From Haemonchus contortus (taxonomy: Eukaryota > Nematoda > Chromadorea > Rhabditida > Trichostrongylidae), in assembly GCA_000469685.2 (NCBI GenBank), contig LS997564.1:17511615-17575614 (forward strand): a stretch of DNA of 64,000 nt, in the 5' to 3' direction. Shown here one piece after another: positions 9,141 through 19,622 of this stretch. How positions within the stretch are numbered: position 1 is the stretch's first letter; each line of letters begins with the position of its first letter. The position numbers and the translations under genes were made by a program. Below the pieces are notes generated by a model. It searched no databases, was not told the origin of the DNA, and was given only the letters and a program-made list of their open reading frames with translations.

Positions 9141-11947
9141 TCAGTCGGCGCGCCCGGTTAACACCGGGCTTTCCCACTCATCCCTCCCCCCCCCCCCTCC
9201 AACCCCCTTCGTTGACGAGGTTCTAATAGTCGGCTTGCTCTTCACTTCTTTGGAGCAAATAATATTTTTGTATACACGAAGTTCGACGCAGGACTAACGG
9301 AGCAGCGCAAATGGTATTCAGTGTAAGTCAGTGCTTACGCCTTCAATTGGAAGTATTGATCTTTCGCACTTAGTTTTGAGATTAAATACCCGGTAACGAT
9401 TCATTTCTCAGGCAACCAAAGCCTCGGCCGGGACCCACAAATGTTGACAACACCATTACCATGTGTCGTTATCAATGGACCCTTTTCTTCACGATGATAT
9501 CATTAGTTGAGAATTCCGGATTAGTGGCCGTCGGTCAAGTTTTGTCGCATATGATATCGTCTAAAGAGGATCCTTCGTTGAGTCACAGACCTTGTTGGGT
9601 AACGGCCGTAATCTAATAGCAAGAAATGAACAGAATTCTCCTCCGCTTATCGTAGAGCCTTCCTATGGGTCCTAACACTGCACTTACCACTCACTTTTGT
9701 CACCCTACTCTAGTATACCGTCTTATCGTGAAGCATACTAAACGGTCAAAGCTACACCGTAAATAGCGAAGGGTTAGGATTTTGATCTGTATGTGGCTCT
9801 TGCTTCCTTAGACTCCATATGTTCTGTTATCAGTTATTGTCGCTTAGGTCACCGAGTATCTATAATCTCGTCATATCCTACATCATCTGGTAAAACCTAC
9901 AAAGCTTGAACCCTTAAGGTCCACGGAAACAGAAGCTACGAATTCTCGTTCAAACATTTACTCTGCGCAAACCCCGCCCCTGTAGGCGGAGTCTGATCCT
10001 GCTACCTGCCATGAGTGTTCCCACCCTGCTTCCTGTACTCGTACCAATTTTCAACGCTCCGGGTCCATTGGAACAGGAGTTACAAATTTGCGGCCCGAAA
10101 ATTCTGTCGGCACGCCCCTCCCCCCTGTAGGAGGAGTCCGGTCCCGCCACCCATCAAAAGTGTTCCTATCCTCCTCCTGTACTCCAATCAAATTTGAACC
10201 CTCTAGGTCCACGGGAACAGGAGACGAATTTCCGGTTAAACACACGCACTGACACACATACCACACACACACCGACACACCAACAGACACGCTTAGTGAA
10301 TTATATAAAGCGATCTTCTCTTATCAGTCACTATCGATTCCTGTCACCGAGTACTGACGATCCCGCCATATTCTACATCACTTATTAGGTTGTCGGAAAA
10401 GTATTTGCGCCTTTTGCAATTTTTTTTTGAATTTATTTTTTTTCCTTCACAATAACAAACAATTAACAAATATATGCACCATCATTATCGTCAAGGTATT
10501 GCCATTCACCAGGCAACTTGTGGTTCCTGCTTGCGTAGAATTCCTGAGGTTTCGAGGAGGAAAACTCGTCAATGTACGTCTCGAGTTGATTCACATAATC
10601 GAACTTCTTATTTTTCGGATGGTCCGACAGCGACAGGAGCAGATGATAATCCGTTAGAGTTAGGTCTGGTGTATACGGTGGGTGGGCCATAACATGCCAT
10701 CTCACGCTTTAAAGCTTCTTCTGGGTCTCCTTCGAAAAGTGTGGGCGAGCACTGTCGTTGAGAAAATAGACTTTCCCGAGTTTCTCTCTAAGAGCTGCAG
10801 CAATCCGGTCCACAGAGCACAGTGGGCTTCTGTGCTGACACCGGAGTGTGGTGGTAGAAAAATCCCGTGAACGATCCTGTTGAATGGCTTCAAACGCCTG
10901 GCATTGCCTTCTGAGGTAGGAATTCGGGATTGGAGGTCGGGATTCCGTGCTCTACGCATCTAAGCCACTGGCGCTTCCTCGTGTGGTTTAAGTAGGGAAC
11001 ACACTTCTCGTCGCCAGTGATTAAGTCTTCCAGCCATGCGAAGGTGCGTCGGAAAGTCATCAAGTTTAGGCATGAATCCCTCTTCATTTGGAGGTCGTGA
11101 CCACCCAGATCAAAACTTATCTATATCTCCGAATCTCCATGTCTTCCCAAGGCGATGCAAATGGACAGCTGTTGTGTCGTGATGGCTATGAGCTCTTGTT
11201 TCAGCTTATGGGTACTAAACCTAGAATCTTCTTCAACCAGCTTCAGGAGATAGTCATCATTGAGCTCAGCTAGTCTCCTAAATCGTGGTTCTTCGGTCCA
11301 GTCAAAGTGGCCATTTTTGAACTTCTTGTGCCAACTTCTTGATGTGCTGTTAGAGGCAATGAATGGTCCTATCGCATCGCATATTCCCCTGTCGCTCCAT
11401 TTTGATTATAGTTTTTTTTTCTGAACCTATGAAGAAAAGATAGTCTGACTAGCTTTGAGTCGAGAGCGATTCTTACAGCCATAACCGTTGCGAAATGCTA
11501 AGGCAGATATGGTGTGGAGAGCGCATTGACCTGCACTTACACATATCCCGCAGTGAAGGCTCTAGAGCAATCCCCAAAGATTTCACAATATGGAAAGCAA
11601 AATGCTTTTCCGACAACCTAATATTAACATGCCGATGTGCCACTTTGAATAAGAAAATCTGTAATCCTACGGATTTTGAACTACTTTGGTTCCCCGGTTC
11701 AAGATTTATGGTTTCCTGCTCAACCAATTAGTTTGCGCACGCCCCGCTCCATGTGGGAGGAGTCCGGTACTGCCATCTGCAATGAGTGTTCCCATCCTGC
11801 CGCTCATACTCCTACCAATTTTCAACGCTCTAATTCCGCGTAAAGAGGACTTGTGAATTTGCGGTTGGACACACACCGACGCGCACACAAAAAAAAACAC
11901 CGACAAACCAACAGACACACTCAGCGAACTATAAATATATAGTAGGA
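9141..11947 (-). mobile_element. Helitron region, nested, copy A only
   Basis: On the minus strand the 3' end is ...CGACTGA at 9141, preceded by a GC hairpin (GCCCGGT/ACCGGGC, 9150-9172). This is the Helitron CTRR end with its terminal hairpin. A 5' end of the form TCCTACTATATA lies at 11,947, and a second, diverged 5' end (TC..TTATATAATTCAC) lies near 10,313, so one Helitron seems to sit inside or beside another. Inside are 143-bp repeat units (9950-10,240, 11,740-11,850) and CA-rich tracts. Copy B lacks it: host sequence joins at about 44,880. No Rep/helicase is encoded, so it is nonautonomous. A mariner interrupts it at 10,385. Confidence 0.72.
10385..11440 (-). pseudogene. mariner transposase copy inside the Helitron
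   Basis: A minus-strand mariner element whose 3' end is TTAGGTTGTCGGAAAAGTAT at 10,385, next to TA. Going from 11,270 down: a helix-turn-helix side region (LNDDYLLKLVEEDSRF, THKLKQELIAITTQQLS); ITGDEK with the first catalytic D (near 11,020); NDSARPHFSKE with the second D (near 10,760); and HPPYTPDL..TDYH with the third D of the DD34D triad (near 10,680). The C-terminus PQEFYASRNHKLPGEW ends near 10,463. Frameshifts and stops break it. I could not find the opposite inverted repeat, so the 5' end is probably truncated. Confidence 0.8.
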
Positions 11948-12216
11948 TAGTGCCTCTTTACTTTGACCGCCCTCCTGCTCTTCGCATCAGAAAGCAGAAC
12001 GAGAAGACCTAAACCCGATCCTCTATCATTATACTTTAATAAAATCAATTTTTTCCGTGGTACTTCATGTTGCCTAACCTAGCTCTAACCAAAATGGCTA
12101 CCGAATAGATTTCTATGACCTAGGAGAGATCACATGTAGCGTTATCGCTGCGAGAAGCGGCTTCCACAGAGCTTGCAATCAGTCATGGAATGATAATCGA
12201 TTTCTAGTTGCCGAGC

Positions 12217-12355
12217 AGGCCTTCAGTTCGCTTCAATTTGTTGCATAGCTTCAAAAGCTTCGAAAAGCGTTCTAGACAGGGCCTAGTCGGAGCATTGAAG
12301 CTAGACAACAATTCAAAGCGAATTGACGCTCAGAAGAAGCAACCGATTGATATTT
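12217..12355 (+). CDS. Possible VWA gene exon 3 (frame uncertain)
   Basis: Conserved with copy B (45,235-45,375), including a CTTCAG/TTTCAG acceptor before TTCGCTTCA. One frame is open in both copies and ends with QGLV.ALKL.NNS.RIDAQK, like the helix after the second metal-site loop in VWA domains. The frame that would follow exon 2 by phase contains TAG at the same place in both copies. Either this is not the true exon or the gene was already damaged before duplication. Confidence 0.35.
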
Positions 12356-12464
12356 GATGTGAGGTGGTTCCGACAAGAAAGAAAGAGTCCTGTTCATTAT
12401 AAACCTGAATTTCCGATTGGCTGCCACTGAACCTCTCCAAAGCAATAAATTTTGTGCAATTTAG

Positions 12465-12695
12465 GCTGAGAAAGTAAAGCAGAAAATCGTCCTAGTGCTA
12501 TCGGATGGCGATATTGATAGAGGACCATACTGTCAAGAAATAATTCTAAAGCGTGGTCGAAGCAGTATAACTATTACATGGCCATTTGGTATCCCTCCCA
12601 CCACGTTCGGCGGCACTCCTGATACGGTATTGAAAACATGCTCTGACGAAGAAGTACATATGCAGAGTTTCAAGCAAGAAGAGGAAGCAAGAAAG
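12465..12695 (+). CDS. VWA-domain gene, copy A, exon 4
   Basis: A 77-codon open exon between TGCAATTTAG and AAG|GTGAGTG. It begins AEKVKQKIVLVLSDGDID, the central strand and third metal-site loop (usually T/S-D-G) of a VWA domain, and ends CSDEEVHMQSFKQEEEARK, a helix leading into exon 5. The middle, from about residue 22 to 55 (ILKRGRSSITITW..GGTPDTV), does not look like VWA sequence and may be a retained repeat insertion. Copy B has the same start and end, but a TGA and a 529-bp extra segment split them. Confidence 0.65.
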
Positions 12696-12760
12696 GTGAG
12701 TGATAAGAATTTAGGTTTAGGGTAATTCATATAAATATGAAACCAAATCACCCTTTTCAG

Positions 12761-12895
12761 CTACGAAATGAAGGAGTGCGAATTATATATGTCGTAGTGG
12801 GAGTAGACCATTCACTTTACTACAGTCGATTGGGGAGAATCAACAATATTGCCGGAAGCGACAACAACATCATATTTGCAGGCGGATTCAATGTT
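12761..12895 (+). CDS. VWA-domain gene, copy A, exon 5
   Basis: It follows a 65-nt intron with a TTTTCAG acceptor and stays in frame with exon 4. It reads LRNEGVRIIYVVVGVDHSLY, then RLGRINNIAGSDNNIIFAGGF. This is the late strand, helix and final strand of a VWA domain. The copy B version (58,058-58,200) differs mainly by conservative changes (N/D, F/Y). A GTTCGT after GGFN could be a weak donor; otherwise the frame reaches a stop at about 12,976. Confidence 0.68.
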
Positions 12896-14401
12896 CGTCA
12901 TTGTCACTTTATTGTTGCATTTGAAGTATATTGGATCCTCTTGAGAGAGTTAATGCGCCTCCAGTCATGTCTTTAAGATTTAAGAGAAAGTTCTTTCTGA
13001 TCATTATCAGTTTGCAAGATAGTACCGTCGATTATATTCGTCTATTTGCCACTTTTGTTTCGGGAGTGTTGTTTCAACGGAAGGCAGGTAGAAAGTAGAA
13101 GATTTTATCGAACAAACAAGAAGTGATCTTGACAATAGTTACTGAAAGCACTAAACGTTGGGTTTTTTGTGCCTCTGTGAGATTACAGTCTGGGCGGAGA
13201 GGTCAGATCAGCTCCTTAGTCAGTATTATTGAACTTATTCATCACTCAACCCATGCTAGGAAGTAAATGAGGTCACCGTCTTGGAAAAGTCGTTTGAAGG
13301 TGAGAGTATAACGTGACTGCAGTGGCTGACTGATCCGCGCGAAAATCAGATGACATCTGGATCATTATTGGGCACGACAGCCGTAGGCGCTCGACGAATT
13401 CGGACGTTGCCTCTGTAATACCGTAATATTTGCCAGTGAGTCGCCAACGTTGAATGGCTCCTGTCGCGCTCCCTGCTGACGATCACAATGGCCTCCGATT
13501 TGCGGTTGTGATTGTTGTCCTTTGATGTAACGGAAGGTTTCAGGAGACTCGGATAGGTCTTTCAGAAATGCATCTGCCGGCGGCTTACCTCCTGTGAGGG
13601 AAAGGCACGGAGTTCGGCGATAGGTCAGGAGAAACTCCTTTGAAGCTTAGCCGACCATGAGTCTTCCTGCATCTTTTCGAAGTTTTTCTCGAATGTGTCG
13701 GCTTAGCGCTCTGCCGCACCCATTAGACTGCGGATTGAACGTGGATACTCAAGATGTAGATATCGTTTTGTTAGGGAATCGCCGAATTCCCTAGACGTAC
13801 ACTGTAGTCCAGTTCCTATCGCTGTTATTTATGAACATCCAAACTGGCGGAATTCTCCGTGGTAGTGAATGACATTCGACTATCCGTGGCGGCTTCGAAT
13901 AGCGAAGACGATGACGATAATGTTCATTTTCCCGTTTACCGGTCCCGCTAACCGGCTTGCACTCAATTCGACGGCGGCTCGTCCTTCGATGACCATGAGA
14001 AGAGGGCTGCTTTGACTGGTGCAGGCATCCGACAATTATTACAAGCTCAAACAAAGTTTTTGATGTGGTTGTGGATGTCCATCTGGTGGACGCTGTCGAT
14101 GACCAGCGCCTTCTTTTGAGAAATGTATCTTTCATGGAGTTCGCGTAGTACAGAGTATGGTAGGGAGACAGTTCGACCTACTACAAGGGGGATCCCTCCT
14201 GAACTGATAGCGATTCTCTGAGGCGTTGAATCGGCTCGTGACTTGAACCGTCTCGACGAGTTCTAAATCTACGCAGCAAACGAATCCTTTGCGATGGCTG
14301 CATTCACCGAACTTTCCTGATTGTCAAATCCACATGAGGCGTGACGAGATAGGGCGTCCGCTTGTTCAAAACTGTTAACACTTCTGCATTGCATGGCCGA
14401 G

Positions 14402-14659
14402 GGGTATGTGTACGAACGTGCGTCCGAGGATGCGCGCGGCAAATTGCGCGGCGAAGTTCGCAATGATTTGAACTACTTTGGCGCCTATCATTGGAGCCCA
14501 AATTTGAAATAGAGTAGATTAGGGGGGTCATCTGACCCTAATAAACTACACTACTTCGAGTTTGTGCCCCGAAAAATGGCGCCGCAGTCATACAAAAGTC
14601 ACGAACTTTGCCGCGCAAGTTGCCGCGCGCACCCTCGGACGCACGTTCGTACCGTCCCC
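14402..14659. mobile_element. Mutator-like MITE, 258 bp, 10-bp target duplication
   Basis: CATGGCCGAG occurs at 14,392-14,401 and again at 14,660-14,669. The element between them has long inverted ends: GGGTATGTGTACGAACGTG on the left and, read in reverse complement, GGGGACGGTACGAACGTG on the right; the match extends through about 45 bases. The copy B empty site is at about 62,590 (AGATGGTCGAGTGG). Target duplications of 9-10 bp with long inverted ends fit the Mutator superfamily. It sits inside the gypsy relic. Confidence 0.75.
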
Positions 14660-15214
14660 CATGGCCGAGTGGTAGATTATCCCGTACCATGCTGGTTATT
14701 CATTCCTTTGAAGAATAGTCAGAAAATGTATTATATGTAGTTACGGAGACGGGGGTAGGGGGCTTCGCTTTTATTCAACAATGAAGACATTACACGCGAG
14801 GAATGATTTGTAGCCGACCTAAAAGCTAGGATGGGGTATGAGTTGGGTAATTTATAATATTGTATTTTACCTGCCCCTTCCCCCTGAAATTCAGGCCAAA
14901 AAAGTGTATGATCTCGTCTAGGAAACGTTCCCGAGCGTATGGGCTAACCTCCTTATCTCTACGCTTCATATTGAAAAAAGTGGTGTCTCTCGATTACATT
15001 ATCACCTCCGATTTTTGTATAGACATACATAGCACGATGCTAATACAGATCGAAATCACAGTTTAGAAGTATTCGCTTACCTTCACACTACTAACTTCAT
15101 CCCGCAGTACTCACTCTCCTCCATCAACCTACCCACCACCAAGTTACTGTTTCATATATAGGAAGGAAATGTGAGAACTGGATACTCCGTATCACTACCT
15201 TTATCGTAATCGTA

Positions 15215-15290
15215 AATTCTGCGGGCGGACAGACCGACAAACTGACGCACCGACAAACACCCAAACCGACAAACCGACACACCAAGTTAC
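15215..15290 (-). repeat. Helitron-type CGACAAAC-rich fragment
   Basis: A short run of ACCGACAAAC-like units resembles the CA-rich segment next to the 5' ends of the Helitrons in this window. It has no defined ends and is probably a remnant. Confidence 0.4.
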
Positions 15291-16489
15291 TGCTCTATGA
15301 GGAGAGAAGAGATATAAGCCAAGATGTCGATTGGCCGTGTACAGCAGTACTTCTTTTTTTTCTTCAAAAGACGGCAAGTAGTGACTTGCGATCTTCTGAT
15401 AGCTTGAACCTGCTTCCGTAAATGTAAAGGCGGAGCCTTCGCAAGATGGATGCGATGACGCGAGCTTCGAAGAGCTGATTAGTCACTAGTCTGACATGGT
15501 AATCCGAAGCGTCGGCTGCTACGACGATTTCCTTCATAGTATCGGCCAGTGAGCAGGGGGTCTGAGGCGAGCACATCCATTTTTTCCATCGTAAACCTTT
15601 GGAAGGATTCTTGGTTCCTGGTGGACCATATGAGCTGCCTGCCGCTCATTGGTAGTCCGTTTAACGGTGTCCGTAGTTGTGGCATCTCACTGATGAAGTA
15701 GTTTCACGCAGTAGCTGCTCATCTCGGTTAGGAACGTATGCGTCCTTTGTATGGTATCTATCGGATCGCCTCGATTTTGTTAACTGCTGGGCAACTCTCT
15801 TATAAAAAATTACGGTCGTATCTTTCGCTGTAACTCTCTCTCAACACAACAAATGCGATAAAATGCAACTGTGGTAGGTACTGAGGTGCTCATTGCACTG
15901 AAATGGGATCTGATGCATGCAAGTGCAACAAGTCGAAACAAGCTATTTCAACTGATTTCAGGCACTAGACAAGGATATCTTGCGTAAAACTGTGGAAACT
16001 GTTTGTAACGAAATACTTTCATAAAACTGATTTGGAACCTACGTTTAAGCATCGTAAAAATAAACGATTACTTAATGCAGTCACTGTTGCTGTTTATTTT
16101 ACTGGTTTGATCGGAAAGATCCTGCGGAGTTTGAATGCACTGAACTTATCATAAAAAACCTCTGATACTACCACAAAAATAATGTTTTGAATAATTTCTC
16201 TATAGTCTCATAAGGTTGGCGAGTTATGAACAAAACTTCGGCCTCGAATGGGTCTCTGTAGTCAAAACGAATTCTAATTTCGTCAGAGGCATGTTGAGGT
16301 TCCTTGAATCTGTTTGCGTAGAACCGCTGCGAAAGTATGGGATCATCAAGAGCATTATTGAAGCAAGAGGGCAGCTCAGATGAGGTGTGATATCCACGGG
16401 GACAGTACTCCACCCAGACCCAGAATGTGGGCGGTGTCGATAAAATGACCCGTAGCTGATAAGAATGGTTTCGGCTGGGTAGGTCAATT

Positions 16490-17260
16490 GGGATAATGTT
16501 AACTCAAAAATGGCCCAGACAGGGCTCAGAAACAGGTTCCGACTTCCACGACCTCTCTAATACTCTTGAGAAAAATGTGTTCACAAGCTTTGGATATGCT
16601 AGGAATGGGACACTTCGGTTGTAAATCCAGCCGGCTGGCACATGCTAATGCACACGCATTGCTTCGTGGCAACAGAAATTCGTAAAAACCTTTTTTTCTC
16701 TTGTCACAACCTCGTAAAACGTGAGGAGAGAATCGGATTGAAAAAGACTTTCATTTTTTTTTATCTCTGCGGTTTTCCTCGATCTATTTGTCGCCGATAA
16801 AGTGTTCTGCAACCCACCTTTCCACACACCCCATTAAAGGTGTATAACTGGATAGGGAATTTTGACCTGAAGGGACAGTTTCATAACTGAAGGTTATCGC
16901 AAGTGCCTTTAGTATCAATATTCTACTCAGTTGCCAAGAGTTGCAACAGTGATTTAGCGGTGGTCAGGGATCTCGGAACAGGGTTACATTAGCAGAAATG
17001 GAAGCTTGGTGCATCTTGGATTGTAACAATTCAACCTATGCCCCCCCCCTCTCCAACTACATTTTCACATTTTCACCCAACCTTCTTTTTTAGAGCCTCA
17101 ACAAAAGCCCTCTCTATGTTATTGAACTGTTTTCCCGCCGTATCACACTTCTCAAAGTCGTACTATTTCATCTTTCTGGCCTCTCTCCAACATGCTCCCT
17201 ATTTCCCACGATCAATGTGGTGGTCGTAGTAGATGAATAGAAGCCATAGCAAACTAAGAC
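16490..17260. other. Single-copy sequence, no gene seen
   Basis: The match to copy B fades near 16,400-16,490. The stretch to 17,260 has only short ORFs, a pyrimidine-rich run near 17,040 (eight or more C) and a fragment resembling the end of the foldback at 18,141. I recognise no coding or RNA feature. Confidence 0.4.
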
Positions 17261-17262
17261 GG

Positions 17263-17333
17263 GAACCAATGGTGTAGCGGTGTCATTGTACCCTCCCATG
17301 GTACAGACTCGGGTTCAACTCCCGGTTGGTGCA
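17263..17333 (+). tRNA. tRNA-Gly (anticodon CCC), possibly pseudogene
   Basis: The 71 nt fold as a full cloverleaf: acceptor GAACCAA/TTGGTGC with one mismatch at the second pair; a 3-bp D stem GTG/CAT with a GG-containing loop; a perfect 5-bp anticodon stem GTACC/GGTAC around CTCCCAT (anticodon CCC); and a T arm TCGGG-TTCAACT-CCCGG. Internal promoter boxes A (GGTGTAGCGG) and B (GGTTCAACTCC) are present. The acceptor mismatch and repeat-rich surroundings leave open that it is a retained pseudogene. No CCA is encoded, as expected for a eukaryote. Confidence 0.75.
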
Positions 17334-18140
17334 GAAATTTTGCAATTCTAAAGACTAGAGATGTATCGAGTGTTTTATTTGAGAAACTGGACGATAACCT
17401 GCTACTCGGAATGAATCGACTTAGCATGCTGCTAACATCTTGACCGTAGTCTCGCAGCATCGAAATATTAGGATTGGCACTGAGCCCCATCTCTCACTCA
17501 GTCGATGAGACATCGATTTTCACATACGAACCTCTTATTGTTTGTTTGTTGAAGATGATATTGAAAAAAGCATCTACAAACCGATCCACATATTTCGACC
17601 TCTATTCAGAGTAGTAGGAACAATCTAATGTAAATTGCCACCTATTAACATACCAGTGAGAATGCTCTGAAATACGAGCTCTTGAATTCCAGATTTAGCA
17701 TTTTGGCATAGATCCAAAAGGGTGCAACTGGTATAGGCCCTCTCGCCGAAACAGCGTTGAGCACCATCTCACAGGCAAAGCCGGACATGATTGAATAAAT
17801 AGCTCGAGTTGCCAGTGTATATACCAATAGGGGCATCTAAAGGAGAATAGAAAAAGAAAAAAGGATCGACAACAATATCAAGGTATGTGGACGACTCGCG
17901 AAACATGTACACAGCAGTGCTATGAGCAGAGAAAGTTTCGTTTTCAGCGAGTTTCTTATCAAGAACGCTTCAACAGCAGCAATGCTTCAAGTTCTGCTTT
18001 ATTGCAGAAGGTAGAGGTCTCACACTCCCGTGTGGCTGTTGGAGTCCAGTCAGGTTCGAAACCAGCTATAGAGGCTTCCTCGGTCAAATGTGAGGATGTG
18101 AATCCCGGCTCCAATGTTCAAGAAGAACTGCCACTGAAAT

Positions 18141-18583
18141 GGAAAAACGGTGAAAATGTAGTTGGGGGGGGACACCCATCCGAAGGTCAGTATATCAAGA
18201 AATGAACTCAGTCTAACGTGTTAGTCCTTGTTATATCAGCACTGTATCAAATGCGTAGAGGATGAAGGGAACCGACCACTTTAGCTCTTTTATGCGGTTT
18301 CAGCCAAGGAAATTTAGTTTCCTAAATGAGCCTAGGTATGGTAGGAGCACCTGTGTGGCTGGGATGATTACCTCCTGCAAAAAAAAAAACAAAAAAAAAG
18401 AAAGAAAACTTGCCACCGCGGTGCTCCTTCCCTACGAAAGCCCTTGATATAACACGGCACGTCCGTGATATAACACGGCACGTCCGTGATATAACACGGC
18501 ATAACGCGTTTCATTGAGTTCATTTCTTGATATACCGACATTGTGATAGGTGGCCCCCCCAACTACATTTTCACCGGAAAAAC
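18141..18583. mobile_element. Foldback MITE with G-run arms
   Basis: The left arm (18,141-18,215) and right arm (18,510-18,583) are inverted copies: GGTGAAAATGTAGTTGGGG and then TATATCAAGAAATGAACTCA appear on the plus strand at left and on the minus strand at right. Between them are single-copy sequence, an A-rich run and three 21-nt tandem units. No transposase is seen. A partial relative of the arm lies near 17,040-17,075. The superfamily is not assigned because no clear target duplication was found. Confidence 0.65.
18446..18503 (+). repeat. 21-nt tandem repeat, about 2.8 units
   Basis: The unit GATATAACACGGCACGTCCG plus T is repeated without spacers at 18,446, 18,467 and 18,488 (the last is partial). 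It lies inside the foldback element. Two complete, identical units suggest recent slippage. Confidence 0.85.
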
Positions 18584-19040
18584 TATACGATTTACTATGC
18601 ATAACATTATTCCACTGAAAGTTTTGCATCCCAATTGGTCGGCCCTTCTGAAGTAGTGCGATCGGTCGTCCATTCGAAAAGCTGGCCCTGAGGAATATGT
18701 ATTTGTGCCCATGTTGAAGTAAAAGTAGTAAATAACGTAAATGATTAACTGCGGTTAAGTCATTTTTGCCAGTCTCTTCCCTTGAGTGGTGAGTTGTTAA
18801 ACGCTCAAGTCTACTTACAGTTCAACGAGGAACCTAGAACAACGGGAATGGAAACCATGGTTTCTTGAGCATAGACGTCGACCAACTAGTAGTCCAAGAA
18901 AGGATCTTCTAAAGTGGTTCCTGTGTAAACCTGCATGCACAAATCAATCCAAATAAAATCCAAATAGGAGGAGTTAAGGAAGGAGGAGGGGAAACAGTTG
19001 AGTTTTAATATTAAGTAGCTTCATACAGTTCCCACATTCT

Positions 19041-19435
19041 TCAGAACGTGAAGACCCATGGAATGCGTACTAAACAGTAATGCGGAAATGGGAGTAGTAT
19101 TGCACACCTGAACGCAGTGCGAAGCTGTGAAGAAGGCTTGAGTTCTCGAGGAAGGTTACAGTTACTGCTGGAAGCATTGTCACCCACTTGTTGAAGATTT
19201 GGGCACAAATGAACCTTCGAAGCGTAGCGCCTTAAAACTTGAAGTACTTGCAACCAACCATATAGTCCGTGCCGTCACTGAGGTCCAAGTGGTTTTGTGA
19301 CTCACGAACGAAACACTGATTGTAAGCTAAAATGTGTGGGCATAATCCTTGGTAGAGTTTGATTAGAGCTGGGTTCAAAAGTGGTGAGGTGCTGAGGTCG
19401 TATTCATGGAAAACAATTACACCTACGGTAGACAA
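19041..19435 (-). CDS. Two overlapping unrecognised ORFs
   Basis: On the minus strand an ORF of 67 codons (19,435-19,232) overlaps one of 70 codons (19,253-19,041) in another frame. The first reads HEYDLSTSPLLNPALIKLYQ and has several Cys. Together they could be one short gene with a frameshift or small intron. I do not recognise a family, and chance is possible. Confidence 0.2.
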
Positions 19436-19622
19436 GTTTCAGTTGTCTTCAGACTACTACTTAAATTCCAGCAGAGAACTTAGGTGTTAATGTCAGTCGG
19501 ACAAAACACCTTTCGCGACGCTATTTCTGACTCTACGTCGATTTCACCGGAGTATACTCTTGCCGTCAGAATCGTACCTCGCTTGCTCGTGCTGTTCTCC
19601 TTGCTACTGCTGCTAGTGCTTA

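Larger units (their letters stand above)
13440..15800 (-). pseudogene. Ty3/gypsy retrotransposon relic (copy A)
   Basis: On the minus strand from 15,700 down: an RT tail (15,685-15,570, WSTRNQESFQRF), then RNase H with IVVAADASDYHV and GSRFKLSEDRKSLLAVF (15,540-15,364). After a gap comes an integrase C-terminal piece near 13,740-13,500 (QSNGCGRALSRHIREKL and FLLTYRRTPCLSL). Order fits Ty3/gypsy pol. Stops are frequent. The same relic is in copy B at 60,040-63,060, where the integrase motif is clearer (MGAAEHLADTFKKNLEKMQ). It predates the duplication. LTRs were not identified. Confidence 0.65.
1..16490 (+). repeat. Copy A of a large direct duplication
   Basis: This segment is collinear with 31,073-63,545. 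Matched pairs include 1-33 with 31,073-31,105, 34-300 with 32,528-32,800, 980-1300 with 32,940-33,260, 1405-2045 with 35,220-35,890, 4434-6800 with 36,005-38,770, 6800-7374 with 38,770-39,345, 8246-9140 with 39,346-44,880, 11,948-12,640 with 44,880-45,639, 12,696-12,960 with 57,992-59,480, and 13,300-16,400 with 60,030-63,570. Order and strand are kept throughout. Identity by eye is roughly 75-90 per cent and is higher in the VWA exons. The left edge lies outside the window. Confidence 0.85.

Noticed and set aside
15900..16160. Short ORFs shared with 63,150-63,390
   Set aside because: Shared because of the duplication, but frames are not kept, so no gene is claimed.
17885..18205. Plus ORF beginning MWTTRETCTQQCYEQ as a Kunitz-domain C-terminus
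   Set aside because: Only one short Cys pattern fits, the rest is unlike the family, and its end runs into the foldback element.
18446..18503. Short spaced repeats as a CRISPR array
   Set aside because: The units abut without spacers, number fewer than three, and the sequence is eukaryotic.
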